Numbered from the stretch's first letter, positions 9,691-18,345 are shown. The stretch is 21,935 bases of DNA from Pisolithus tinctorius (GCA_024663395.1 JANFAH010000213.1:1-21935); one strand, 5' to 3'. Made by a program: numbers and translations. The notes: generated from the letters alone by a model not told the origin.

Positions 9691-10456
9691 TTGCATCGCC
9701 ACCCCCTAATGTGATATCAGTGTGCTTACTCAGTTTCTGATTCTATTTGACTCATTTTGTGATATTTTGACTATCCTTGACTCGTTCATTGCCAATACAT
9801 ACCAATCTTCTTTGCTTGCTTACTTTTCATTTCTCACTTACTCATCATGATTACTCAGTCCTTACTCATTACTTACCAAGTGTTTGTGCCTTGTTTGTCA
9901 CAAGCTGTGCCCCCCCCCCCCCCCACAGTATATAAACCCCCATGTACTTAGCTACCAGGAAGCAATCAGAAGCAATCCAGCAGTCAGTTCAGCTCAGCTC
10001 AGCATATCTCATCATCAACAGTTGAGGCTCCACAAAGGGGTCTATCTGTCATCATTTGTATACTTGGTAGTTGAGGCTCATTTGGAAGAGTCTATCTGCC
10101 ATCCTTCATCATCTGAAGCTTCCTCTTAGTCAGCAGTCTTAGTCATCCCCCCCACTCCTGCATAACTTGTCATTGACTTGTGCAAGGAGCATATTCTATC
10201 AAAGTCCATTACCCCCAAGTACTTTTGGCTGAACACCTTCACTCTGTTCAGCATCCCCTCCTCAGTCATCATCCATTCATCTACTCCTGCATAACTCGTT
10301 GATGACTTGTGCCAGGAGCACCTCTACTTGAAGTCTCCCCCACATTTAGGTTTCTCTGCACTCCAGGTTCTGTGGAGGCAAACCACCACTCGCTCTTATT
10401 TGTCTTTTGTGTTGGATTTGTTTGGTTTTCACCAGCATTCCACACTTTGACTCACA
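9691..10456 (+). repeat. Dispersed promoter-like repeat, copy A
   Basis: 766 bp, very similar to copy B (11822-12587) and more distantly to the reverse complement of copy C (16527-17277). All three share CACCCCCTAATGTGA at the left edge (copy C with CTCCCCC). All three also share a cluster of TTAC-containing heptamers, a TATATAAA box (9929-9936 here), duplicated GTTGAGGCTC...GTCTATCT blocks, and a right edge CACACTTTGACTCACA. Here a run of 15 C (9910-9924) precedes the TATA box, against 6 in B. On the left it continues, across the chromovirus, from gene U. On the right it abuts copia RNase H sequence abruptly. It could be an LTR (TGTGA...TCACA ends) or a captured gene promoter with 5' UTR; the sequence does not decide. 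Confidence 0.8.
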
Positions 10457-10845
10457 CTGGTGGAGCAGTTAGCTGGTCATCCAAAAAACAGACCTCCATT
10501 GCTTTGTCTAGCATGGAAGCTGAGTACATGGCAGTCTTGGCAGCTGCAAAAGAGATACTTTGGCTGTGAACACTACTACATGAACTAGATATGGATACGA
10601 CCGCACAGCCCACTTCCCTCCTAGTCGACAACTGGTCTGCAATAGCCCTGATGAGCAATGCAATGTTCCACGATCGCATGAAGCACATAGCTATTCATCA
10701 TCATTTTATTTGTGAGAAGGTTGAAGATGGAGAAGTGGATGTCAAGTACATTTCTACGAACGAGCAGATTGCCGATGTTCTCACCAAGGGACTGTCACAC
10801 AAGAAGCATGAACACTTTTCTCTTGGTATGGGAATTATTTTCTAA
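10457..10845 (+). pseudogene. Ty1/copia RNase H, 3' fragment
   Basis: The frame reads TGGAVSWSSKKQTSIALSS, then MEAEYMAVLAAAKEILWL, a TGA (10567-10569), then TLLHELDMD and on to DVKYISTNEQIADVLTKGL. This is the C-terminal RNase H of copia polyproteins: the conserved GGAVSWxSKKQ, SSxEAEYxA, DNxSAI, KHIxIxxHFIxE and STxxQxADxxTK motifs are all seen. The internal stop replaces the Arg normally found in WLRxLLxEL (CGA to TGA). All upstream copia sequence (gag, protease, integrase, RT) is missing: the fragment starts exactly where repeat A ends, suggesting a rearrangement or an insertion with deletion. Confidence 0.88.
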
Positions 10846-10859
10846 AGACTTGCTACACT

Positions 10860-11270
10860 GAGGGGGTGTGTTGGAACATGTGTCCCCTATGTTTATTTGC
10901 TTACAGCGTACAAGCTTACATAATAATTCTTCGCACTTAGGCAATTAGTTTTTCCTCGTGCACCTCAGTCTTCTTACCACAGAAGCCTGAGGTATGTTTA
11001 CTATATTAACCCTACAGCTACCTTACTGAAATACTACTATAGACCTTCTTTACAGGTTAGCTTGTTAATATTCAGTCTTCTTACCACAGAAGCCTGAGAC
11101 CTTCTTTACAGTCTTAAATTTCAACCTCCTCTTAAGACTTGGCTCGAGGGATCTTCAACTTAGATACTTGCTTGACATTTGCTGCTCAAAAAAAGCTCTG
11201 AAAATTTCCTAAATTCCTGAGTGTAGATTGTAGCTAGAATCAAGACTTTAAACACTTAGCTTGTCCAACC
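10860..11270 (+). mobile_element. Copia polypurine tract and 3' LTR remnant
   Basis: A purine run GAGGGGG (10860-10866) follows the RNase H frame, and TGTTGGAAC at 10869 is a typical copia LTR start. Inside, a 27-bp block occurs twice (10965-10991 and 11072-11098), as does AGACCTTCTTTACAG (11041-11055 and 11099-11113). The right boundary is uncertain: GTCCAACC near 11262-11269 could be a decayed CCAACA end. No second LTR or target duplication was found. Confidence 0.5.
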
Positions 11271-11821
11271 TAATCCAGAAAACAAAATTCATGCAGTGAT
11301 AACAAGGTGGCTTCTTTCCCCAAAATGAACAGAACCCCCCTCACGGTGGGCTCCAGATGTAGGAAAAGGTAAATAGAAGTACCTAGAATTAGTAAATGTC
11401 AGTGATGGGTGAGATTTGTGCTCAACCCAAAAGGGAGGTCCTGTTTTGGAGAAATGAAGTGTAGTAAAAGGGTGAAAAATGCGAACTGTAAAAGGATACT
11501 TAGCTGTGCCTGTCTAATACTCTTGCCAGTCCTCCTGGCACTTTGGGTACTCCCCAAAGTAATAAATCTAACTTCAAAAACTTGCCGAATTGCAAGATGA
11601 ATTCACCCTACTACTGAGGGCCTGTTACATCTATTGGTTCCTATGGTAAACTGAACTCGCACGAACACCATGCATGTGCTTAGTCAGCAATGCGGCTGCT
11701 TGTCACTAAGTCCAGTGGTACAATGCAAAAAAAACAAAAGAAGGAAATAAAACAAAAGAAAACTCTCCACCCCTGAACTCATGACCCAGACTGCTTCTCC
11801 TAGGGAACTTGAACTCGTTCC
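11271..11821. other. Gene-free segment between copia and repeat B
   Basis: No ORF with recognisable homology. It begins with AT-rich sequence and contains TGTAGGAAAAGG at 11358, the same start as the putative LTR at 1549. It also has an A-rich run near 11725-11765 and a small hairpin GGGAACTTGAACTCGTTCCC at 11803-11822 just before repeat B. It may include decayed LTR or SINE-like sequence; nothing firm can be claimed. Confidence 0.4.
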
Positions 11822-12587
11822 CTACATCACCACCCCCTAATGTGACATCAGTGCGCTTACTCAGTTTCTGATTCTATTTGACTCGTTCTGTGATACTTTG
11901 ACTGTCCTTGACTTGTTCATTGCCAATACTTACCAATCTTCTTTGCTTGCTTACTTTTCATTTCTCACTTACTCATCATGATTACTCAGTCCTTACTCAT
12001 TACTTACCAAGTGTTTGTGCCTTGTTTGTCACAAGCTGTGCTCCCCCCACAGTATATAAACCCCCATGTACTTAGCTACCCACAAGAAATCAAGTGAACC
12101 AGAAGTCACTCAGCAGCCAGTTCAGTGCATATCTCATCATCGACAGTTGAGGCTCATTTGGAAGAGTCTATCTGTCACCATCCATCATCCTTGGTAGTTG
12201 AGGCTCCATCAAGGGTCTATCTACCTTCATTCATTATCTGAAGTATCATCTGTGCTTTGTCAGCACACCTGCTTAGTCATCCATCTACTCCTGTGTAACT
12301 TGTCAATGACTTGCACCAGGAGCACATCCAAAAGATCATTGCACCAGAGTACTTTTGGCTGAATACCTTCACTCTGTTCAGCATCCCCTTCTCAATCAGC
12401 ATTCATTCATCCTCTCCTGTGTAACTCATTGACAACTTGTGCCAGGAGCACCTCCACTTGAAGTCTCCCCCACTTTAGGTTTCTCTGCCCTCCAGGTTCT
12501 GCAGAGGTAAACCACCACTTGCTCATATTTGTCTTTGGTGTTGGTTTTGGTTGGTTTGCACCACCTTTCCACACTTTGGACTCACAG
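11822..12587 (+). repeat. Dispersed promoter-like repeat, copy B, upstream of the Harbinger transposase
   Basis: 766 bp, same order of blocks as copy A: CACCCCCTAATGTGA edge, TTACTCA cluster, TATATAAA at 12053-12060, duplicated GTTGAGGCTC and CCAGGAGCAC blocks. Its last 81 bases look like an intron: donor AG/GTAAAC at 12507 and acceptor GACTCACAG ending at 12587. The sequence right after it is the N-terminal part of the Harbinger transposase. It probably supplied the promoter and 5' UTR of that gene. Copy C stands in mirror position before the second Harbinger gene. Confidence 0.75.
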
Positions 12588-13362
12588 CATGCTGACCTGA
12601 TCCCATACCACACATTGATCCTGACTGGGAGTGGGTGGGTAGCCAAATTGTTGAACAGCCATCCTGAGCAAATTTGTACAGAACTTGCAGTTCACAAGCA
12701 TGTATTTGACATCTTATTGTGGGAGCTCCAACAGCATGGAATCGGTCCTTCCAAACACGTCATGCTCAAAGAGTAACTTGCGATCTTTCTATATACCTCT
12801 GTCACTGGTTTGTCCATCAGACATGTAGGTGAACATTTTCAAAGGTCAAACAGCATGATCTCCAAGTCTTCGACCATGCCATTTTCGGTGGACTAATTGT
12901 CATTCTAGGTACTTCAAAAAAATTCTGTTCGCATTCTCATCTTATGATACATACAGCAAGTACATTCAATTGCCATGCAGTGATGCCCCCATCCACCCAA
13001 CTATTCATGATAACCCCAAATTTTTCCCTTTTTTCACCAACACTATCGGTGCAATCAACAGGATGCACATCGCATGTGCTCCCAGTTCAGAGGAAAGGGA
13101 TGCGATGCGAAATCGCAAAGGTTTCACCTCCCAGAATTGCCTGCTCTGCTGTGATTTCAATATGTGCTTCACATACGTCCTTAGCGGGTGGGAGGGATCT
13201 GTGGCCAACTTGTCAGTCTATCACAATGTGCAGCTGAGCAATCTCGCTATTCCAGACAGCAAGTACTACCTTGCCAATGCAGGGTTCCCCAATTGCCCCC
13301 AACTCCTGACTCCATTCTGAGGGCAACAATACCATCTTGCAGAATGGGGGCATGCACACATA

Positions 13363-13389
13363 CAGTGTCTCAATTAAGTAATGCACAGC
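13363..13389 (+). repeat. Left terminal inverted repeat of the Tc1/mariner
   Basis: 27 bases identical to the reverse complement of 14944-14970; similarity ends directly inside. Confidence 0.95.
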
Positions 13390-13541
13390 ATTGATAATCC
13401 AATGAGTGCTCGTCTTGCTCGACAACAACTGAAGCAAAGACATTAATTAATAGCTCATTAGATAGCGATAACTGCAGGGATAATGACAGTATGTGAAGGA
13501 TAGTAGGAAGAAAGGAGTGTCAATGTGCATGAGATGATTAT

Positions 13542-13585
13542 GAAAAAAGGTACTGTGCAATTCATATTTGGATGTGGTATGTGCT
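13542..13585 (+). repeat. Subterminal inverted repeat, left arm (partner 14749-14790)
   Basis: AAAAAAGGTACTGTGCAATTC followed by a diverged TTTGGATG...GTGGTAT matches the reverse complement of 14749-14790 with a few gaps. Such inner repeats in Tc1-like elements are usually extra transposase-binding sites. Its core CTGTGCA also appears at the tip repeat, but in the opposite direction. Confidence 0.7.
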
Positions 13586-13637
13586 CGAAAGAAGTCAATG
13601 TCACCAGTCCAATATGCATGGTACGAACAAGAAAATT

Positions 13638-14657
13638 CTAGTACTTAGTGTGGCCACCTTTAGCTGCAAGAAGGGCCTGAACACGCTCTGGCATACTGTC
13701 ATAGAGTGAAGTAAGGTAGCTTTCTTCGATGCTCTCCCACTCCTCAACAATGGCATTCCATAAGTCTGTGACATTTGATGGCAGGGTGGTCCAAGTGCAC
13801 ACGCGATGTTCCAAATAGTGCCAAACATGTTCGATAATATTCATATCAGGGCTCTGCGGAGGCCAGTCAAGTGTGTCGAGCTTCTTGCTGCTGAACCACT
13901 GGGCGGCGAGCTTCGAAGTATGCTTCGGATCATTGTCTTGTTGAAAATAAATATATTTCTTCTTCATTCCAAGGTCGCTGAGGGTTCCCAGAAGCTTGTC
14001 CTGCAGGATTTCGACGTAGAGCTTCGCATCCATATGACCTTCAATGCGACATATCCAGCCTGGCCCAGTGGCTGTGATGCACCCCCACACCATGACGCTG
14101 CCGCCACCGTGTTTCACCACCTTCCTGGTGTAGCGTGCATCGAAGTCCTCCCCAGGCTTCCTCCAACACCATTCACGGCCATCTGACCCAAAACGATTGA
14201 ATTTAGATTTGTCTGAGAAGATAACTGCCTTCCAATTCTCTGCTGTCCAGTTAGCATGGGCCTTTGCCCACTCGAATCGCCTTTTCTTGTGAGCGTCAGT
14301 CAAAAGAGGCTTTGGGCGACATACATAGGCCTTTAGGCCACATGCACGTAACCTTTGTCGAATTGTTTCAGCATTAAATCCTGGGAAAAACTTCCTCTGA
14401 AGGTCAGCAACATCATGTGCTTTCCCCTGAGCAAGAAGTCGGGCTGCGCGACGAGTGTCATTCAAAGTGAATAGACATGGGCGACCTGATTTAGGCTTGA
14501 TAGCATAGTAATCTTCAGATTTAGCATAAGAATTAAAGATGCGTTTGATAGTAGTACGATGAATTTGGAACTTTTTGGCAATGTGCTCATCTGAGAGACC
14601 AGCTGCCTTGTCTCGACAAATCCGAGCCTTCTTTGTTGGGCTGGTGTACTTTGCCAT
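13638..14657 (-). CDS. Tc1/mariner transposase, DD34E
   Basis: 339 residues, no internal stop. It cuts out and reinserts the element at TA sites in the nucleus. The N-terminal paired-like DNA-binding region holds two helix-turn-helix units (about residues 10-47 and 62-110) joined by a GRP linker (58-60). Catalytic triad: Asp149 (VIFSDKSKF), Asp241 (YFQQDNDPKHTS) and Glu276 (SPDMNIIEHVW). Exactly 34 residues separate the last two, the DD34E signature of the Tc1 group. The glycine-rich GGGSVMVWGC box (184-193) is conserved. I chose the ATG at 14657 (MAKYTSPTKK) rather than the longer in-frame start at 14747, because the extra 30 residues overlap the subterminal repeat and do not look like the family. 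Confidence 0.93.
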   Translation of the reverse strand: MAKYTSPTKKARICRDKAAGLSDEHIAKKFQIHRTTIKRIFNSYAKSEDYYAIKPKSGRPCLFTLNDTRRAARLLAQGKAHDVADLQRKFFPGFNAETIRQRLRACGLKAYVCRPKPLLTDAHKKRRFEWAKAHANWTAENWKAVIFSDKSKFNRFGSDGREWCWRKPGEDFDARYTRKVVKHGGGSVMVWGCITATGPGWICRIEGHMDAKLYVEILQDKLLGTLSDLGMKKKYIYFQQDNDPKHTSKLAAQWFSSKKLDTLDWPPQSPDMNIIEHVWHYLEHRVCTWTTLPSNVTDLWNAIVEEWESIEESYLTSLYDSMPERVQALLAAKGGHTKY

Positions 14658-14748
14658 GGCCAAGAGATGGTAAGAGGGTGCCAGTAGCTTCTGGAGTGGT
14701 GCGGTGGGCAGTGAACTCAGCAATGAAAATTTGAGGCAGGTTTTCATA

Positions 14749-14790
14749 ATACCACCCCCTATCCAAAAAAGAATTGCACAGTACTTTTTT
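14749..14790 (-). repeat. Subterminal inverted repeat, right arm (partner 13542-13585)
   Basis: Contains AAAAAAGAATTGCACAGTACTTTTTT, whose reverse complement matches the left arm around TACTGTGCAATTC. Confidence 0.7.
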
Positions 14791-14943
14791 AGTGTTCACA
14801 CCACAGCACACTACAATATAATGAAAGGACAATCATCACACCTCAGTCTTGTCAAATAGACCTTTGTCTACATGTTATGATAGTTGTACGAACATAAAGT
14901 GATGAATTACTGTTGCTATCAACGAAATGCTGGAAATGTAGTG

Positions 14944-14970
14944 GCTGTGCATTACTTAATTGAGACACTG
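14944..14970 (-). repeat. Right terminal inverted repeat of the Tc1/mariner
   Basis: 27 bases ending at the right TA duplication, perfect partner of 13363-13389. Confidence 0.95.
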
Positions 14971-15581
14971 TATGGTAAGTATCTCTATCGATTTTTTATT
15001 ACTCATAATTCATTGGAATTTACAGACCAGTAAATGCTGAGGAATGCTACAACCTTTGCCACACACAGCTTCGAAACATGATTGAACAGATAATTGGAGT
15101 CATCAAATGTCACTTCCAAATTCTCGTTGTGCCTCCAGAGTATGGCATGGATGTCCAGGCCTGTATTCCTCCCACTTTATGTTGTATTCACAACATCATC
15201 CACATGTACGATCCATTGGAATTAGACAACATTGAAGGCTTTGTATCACCTCTGCCGCTGGACAAGTCAGAGGAGGTGATCAGTGTGATTGCTGATGGCA
15301 TTACAACTGCTGCAGAATGCCTTTGGATGTCAGAGAGGCAGGGTGCAATTGCACAAAACATCTGGAATAGTTACATTGCTGAATGAGTATGAAGGGGAGA
15401 GTTCAAAACGAATTAGCATTTATATACCATCATTTCTCTCTACATTATGCTACCCATATGATCCAAATCGCAGTGCTTTGAGTTCCAATCTCCAGAGGCA
15501 GAGACTGAGAACTGAAATGCTGATGATATTGCAACAAACATGAAGGTAAAAAGTGGACACTACAAGCTGCAAGTACAACAA

Positions 15582-16496
15582 TTATTGGCTATGTCCCCTA
15601 ATGTCATTGAGCTTTGCCTCAAGCCATGCATGCCAAACTGTAGCCATATGGTCAGGATCACTAGTGAATGATAAGTATAGACTGGCATGGGAAACATTTC
15701 CCTCGAAGTGATTTGCAATCCTAACGATGTCAGTTGGCGAGAACTTATCCATGTCTAACAGCAACAGCTTCTGTGTCGCCTCAGTCACCAATGGATGGAC
15801 TGGGTCTTGGCAGAAATTGGGCTTGGGATCAGGTGCAGGTGACTCTGCAAGGAAGTGATTGCATGAGTGATGGTGGTCATATGTATGTGAGCAGACTGTA
15901 CCATGGATACCTCTAACTTCCTCTTCCACTTGTTCAAGTGTCATGTTCCCTGTGCATTGCTTTCGTGCTGATGAGGCGGTTGAAGCCACAGTACTTGAAA
16001 GAGCACCTGATATGACAGATTGATCATTGTCATTGTCTGCCTTCTGCTTTCTGGAGCGCTCCATACAAGCTGAAATACTGGAAGATGGCTTGATGGAGCT
16101 GACAGATGAGCCATTGAACAATGATGGGGCAGTTGGAGGGGTGAAGCTTGAAGGTGTGCCAGGGGGGGGAGCAGACTGGTCTGAGTGCCAGTTAAAAGTA
16201 GATCTGCTATGAACCAAAGCGATGGTAGATGGCGCTGGGTGATGGGAAGTTGTTAGTGTAGGGGGGATGGGATTTCCAGCTGCAAATGAGTGGAATGGAG
16301 GTTGATTGGCAGATGGCCACGATGGTGGAGCATAGGAAGTTGTTGGCATACTGAAGCTGGCGCTTCCAGTCATGAACGGGTAGAAAATCACTTGGTTCAT
16401 AGATGGCAATGCTGATGGAACAATGGGCAACATATCCACGTTGTTACTGGTTGCCAGTGCACTAGGTGCACTTCCTCTGACAGACGCTGGTATCAT
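15582..16496 (-). CDS. Probable second Harbinger protein (DNA-binding partner), C-terminal part
   Basis: 304 residues, open. PIF/Harbinger elements usually encode a second, Myb/SANT-like protein that carries the transposase to DNA. The convergent position, ending 196 bp from the transposase stop, fits that role. Residues 1-150 are Pro/Ser/Ala-rich and unstructured. A basic stretch RSRKQKAD is near 145. The tail (about 225-300) has alternating hydrophobic helices ending DIVRIANHFEGNVSHASLYLSF...VWHAWLEAKL, which resembles the C-terminal domain I associate with this protein in mushrooms. No Myb domain is visible: the N-terminal part seems lost or replaced by repeat C. Assignment rests on context plus this tail; it may be inactive. 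Confidence 0.55.
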   Translation of the reverse strand: MIPASVRGSAPSALATSNNVDMLPIVPSALPSMNQVIFYPFMTGSASFSMPTTSYAPPSWPSANQPPFHSFAAGNPIPPTLTTSHHPAPSTIALVHSRSTFNWHSDQSAPPPGTPSSFTPPTAPSLFNGSSVSSIKPSSSISACMERSRKQKADNDNDQSVISGALSSTVASTASSARKQCTGNMTLEQVEEEVRGIHGTVCSHTYDHHHSCNHFLAESPAPDPKPNFCQDPVHPLVTEATQKLLLLDMDKFSPTDIVRIANHFEGNVSHASLYLSFTSDPDHMATVWHAWLEAKLNDIRGHSQ

Positions 16497-16526
16497 GAAG
16501 TCAACAGAAGGTGACCCTGGGGACGG

Positions 16527-17277
16527 TGTGAGTCAAAGTGTGGTTCAGTGGTGGAAACCAACCAAAACCAACACAAAAGACAATGAAAGCAAGTGGTGGT
16601 GTGCCTAAGCAGTACCTAGATGGTGGGACCTGTTCTTTGAAGGGGTTTTTGTGAGCTACAACACTCAAAGACAAGTGCTGAGGGTTGGGGGTGCTCCTGA
16701 CAAAGAGGGAGCAAGAATGCGGTAGATTGTGATGGGGTAGACTGCTGTCAGCCTACAGAAGGATGGATGATGACTTAATTCAATGTCCTAGGCTGCACTG
16801 AGCTCAGGAAGGGCTTGGAGTGAAGTAGATTGATGATAGATGATAATAAGTGAAGTAGACAATAACTAGACCCTTAATAAAGCCTCAACTATCAAGACTG
16901 ATGAATGATTCACTGAGTGATGATAAAATGCGAGCAAGAGGGGCTCTCTGATGTCTTCTTCTTGTTCAGCTATCTAAGTACAGTGATTTATATACAGTAC
17001 AGGGGCATTGCCTATGGAAAACAAGGTGCAAACACTTGGTAAGTGATTGGTAACTGATGAGTAAGGAATGTAAGCAATGGGTAATCATCTTAGAAAGCAT
17101 TGGTAAGCACTGGTAAGGGTAAGTAAGCCAAAAAGCGAAGAATCAGTAAGCAAAGTCAAAAGATTGGTAAGTATTGGCAATAGGTGAGTCAAGGACAGTC
17201 AGAATGTCAAAGTATGAGTCAAGTAATGTCAGGAACTGGGAAAGCGCACTGGAATCACATTAGGGGGAGGCTGTGCA
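16527..17277 (-). repeat. Dispersed promoter-like repeat, copy C, upstream of the second Harbinger gene
   Basis: 751 bp, reverse-oriented homologue of A and B: GGTGTGAGTCAAAGTGTGG edge at 16526, a GTTGGTTTTGGTTGG block, TATATAAA on minus at 16994-16987, and the TTAC cluster (GTAAG on plus). The outer edge TCACATTAGGGGGAGG is near 17265-17280. It is the most diverged of the three. With copy B it forms an inverted pair around the Harbinger genes. Beyond its outer edge gene U follows, as for copy A. Confidence 0.7.
17037..17180 (-). repeat. Iterated TTAC motifs upstream of the TATA box of copy C
   Basis: Eleven GTAA (mostly GTAAG) motifs within about 145 bp on plus, i.e. TTAC on the sense strand. 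Copies A and B carry the equivalent cluster (about 9830-9890 and 11950-12010) as TTACTCA-type heptamers. Conserved between copies, so possibly protein-binding sites. Confidence 0.5.
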
Positions 17278-17484
17278 TGTCACATCTTGAAGAGATCACT
17301 TCTAGGCCAAAGTAGGATGACAGAGAGGCAGCACTGATCTGATACCAATACAGTACATCCAAAAGCAGACAGGGTGAGTCAGATGTCAACAGGGGTCAAG
17401 CTTTGGGGGTCTGTGGGGTGACAGGAGCATAGGGGATCACAACTTCCCCCCCAAACCATCCTCTCAGTGAAGCAAATAAAAACT

Positions 17485-18345
17485 TCATGAATGAGGCTCT
17501 GTTGGAAGAGAGGATGAAGGGGGAGCATCTTCTGCTGTATCTTGCAATAAGGAGGCAATATGTGTATCAAACTCATCATGGATGCAATCAGGGAGAGTGG
17601 GGAACAGTAGATTATACTGTAGCTGTCGCAATTTGGAAGAATGATGGACGAGACTGGTATAAAGACATTGCAGGGAGCAGGGAGGAAGGATCCATATGCT
17701 TCTTGGACTGGAGAGACTGAAATGACCACATAAGACTTTTCCAAGCAAATGACAGACCTGGGGCAACCAAAGAATGTCCTCCTAGAGGTCATACTGACAA
17801 AAAGAACATGCTGTCCAAGCTGGATGGGCTGAGAGGGGGCAGTCGAGGATGGGATGTACCAGGATGCTTCAGGACAGAAGCTGGTAGGAACTCCTGGTAG
17901 ATATACATAGCCATGGTCCCTAGCAAAGGGGACAAGCAAAATGATTGACATGGAGGCAGCCATATCAGAAGAATTAGTGAAATGAGCATCTTTTGGAGGG
18001 AGTGCTGTAGAAATGTGTGGAGTGTGCAAATCCTTTCCAATTTTGGAAGGTAGTATTGCATGGCTGAGCACTACAAGTGAGTGTGGGAATGGTTTCAGTA
18101 TCTGCAGAAATGGCAGAGATATGTCAAAAACTGGAATGCCATACACGGGCGCTTAAGAATTTTAACTGGTGCTTAACTTGCTCCCTTTCCTTCTCTTTGG
18201 CATTGATGACTTGTTCTTGTGCAAGGGATGACTGCCAACATTTCTGGCTGTCCTTCTTCACATGAGAGCTATGGTCTTTGTCTCCATTCATCAGCTGTAT
18301 CCATGTCCACCTCACCAAACACCTTTGGTGTGTGACAGCAGCTTG
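17485..18345 (-). pseudogene. Unknown gene family U, right copy
   Basis: It starts at the LINE junction with a Gln/Lys/Glu-rich, probably coiled-coil stretch (AQEQVINAKEKEREQVKHQL). After a 1-base frame slip near 18146 it reads YGIPVFDISLPFLQ and then the blocks shared with the left copy. A second slip near 17632 (one base fewer than the left copy in CTTCCAAATTGCGACA) moves it into the frame ending LPDCIHDEFDTHIASLL and PTEPHS-stop at 17485. It is the more complete of the two copies because no LTR interrupts it. No catalytic motif is recognised; the shared protein similarity at roughly three residues in four suggests it was once a constrained gene. Confidence 0.65.

Larger units (their letters stand above)
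13363..14970 (-). mobile_element. Intact-looking Tc1/mariner transposon nested in the Harbinger transposase
   Basis: 1608 bp. The ends are 27-bp terminal inverted repeats that match perfectly (13363-13389 and 14944-14970), beginning CAGTGTCTCAATTAAG. TA dinucleotides at 13361-13362 and 14971-14972 are the target duplication typical of the superfamily. It carries one uninterrupted transposase on the minus strand. Removing element plus one TA rejoins the host transposase codon for codon. Perfect repeats and an open frame suggest a young, possibly mobile copy. Confidence 0.95.
12588..15386 (+). pseudogene. PIF/Harbinger DDE transposase, broken by a Tc1/mariner insertion
   Basis: Exon 1 (12588-12865) reads IPYHTLILTGSGWVAKLL, HVFDILLWEL, and a stop before LAIFLYTSVTGLSIRHVGE. 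A 43-nt intron (12866-12908, TTCTAG acceptor) follows. Exon 2 carries NPKFFPFF, IGAIN, RNRKGF, SQN, FTYVLSGWEG and KYYLANAGF. It is split at TA 13361-13362 by the mariner and resumes at 14971. A 51-nt intron (14975-15025, GTAAGT...TACAG) leads to the last exon (NAEECYNL, LRNMIEQIIGVIK, then the C-terminal tail to 15386). These are DDE_Tnp_4 motifs of basidiomycete Harbingers. Nonsense codons: TAA 12774-12776 (expected Gln), TGA 13318-13320 (expected Arg), and a TGA created across the second splice (TG/A, expected Arg). All fit C-to-T changes, as do many Arg-to-Cys and Arg-to-His replacements. Confidence 0.9.

Noticed and set aside
11803..11830. tRNA B-box-like sequence (GAGTTCAAGTTCC on minus) suggesting a SINE
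   Set aside because: No A box at the right distance and no foldable tRNA; a small inverted repeat explains it.
11832..17270. TAA/TTA at the outer edges of repeats B and C as a Harbinger target duplication
   Set aside because: The two trinucleotides are inverted, not direct, and copy A has the same TAA, so they belong to the repeat itself.
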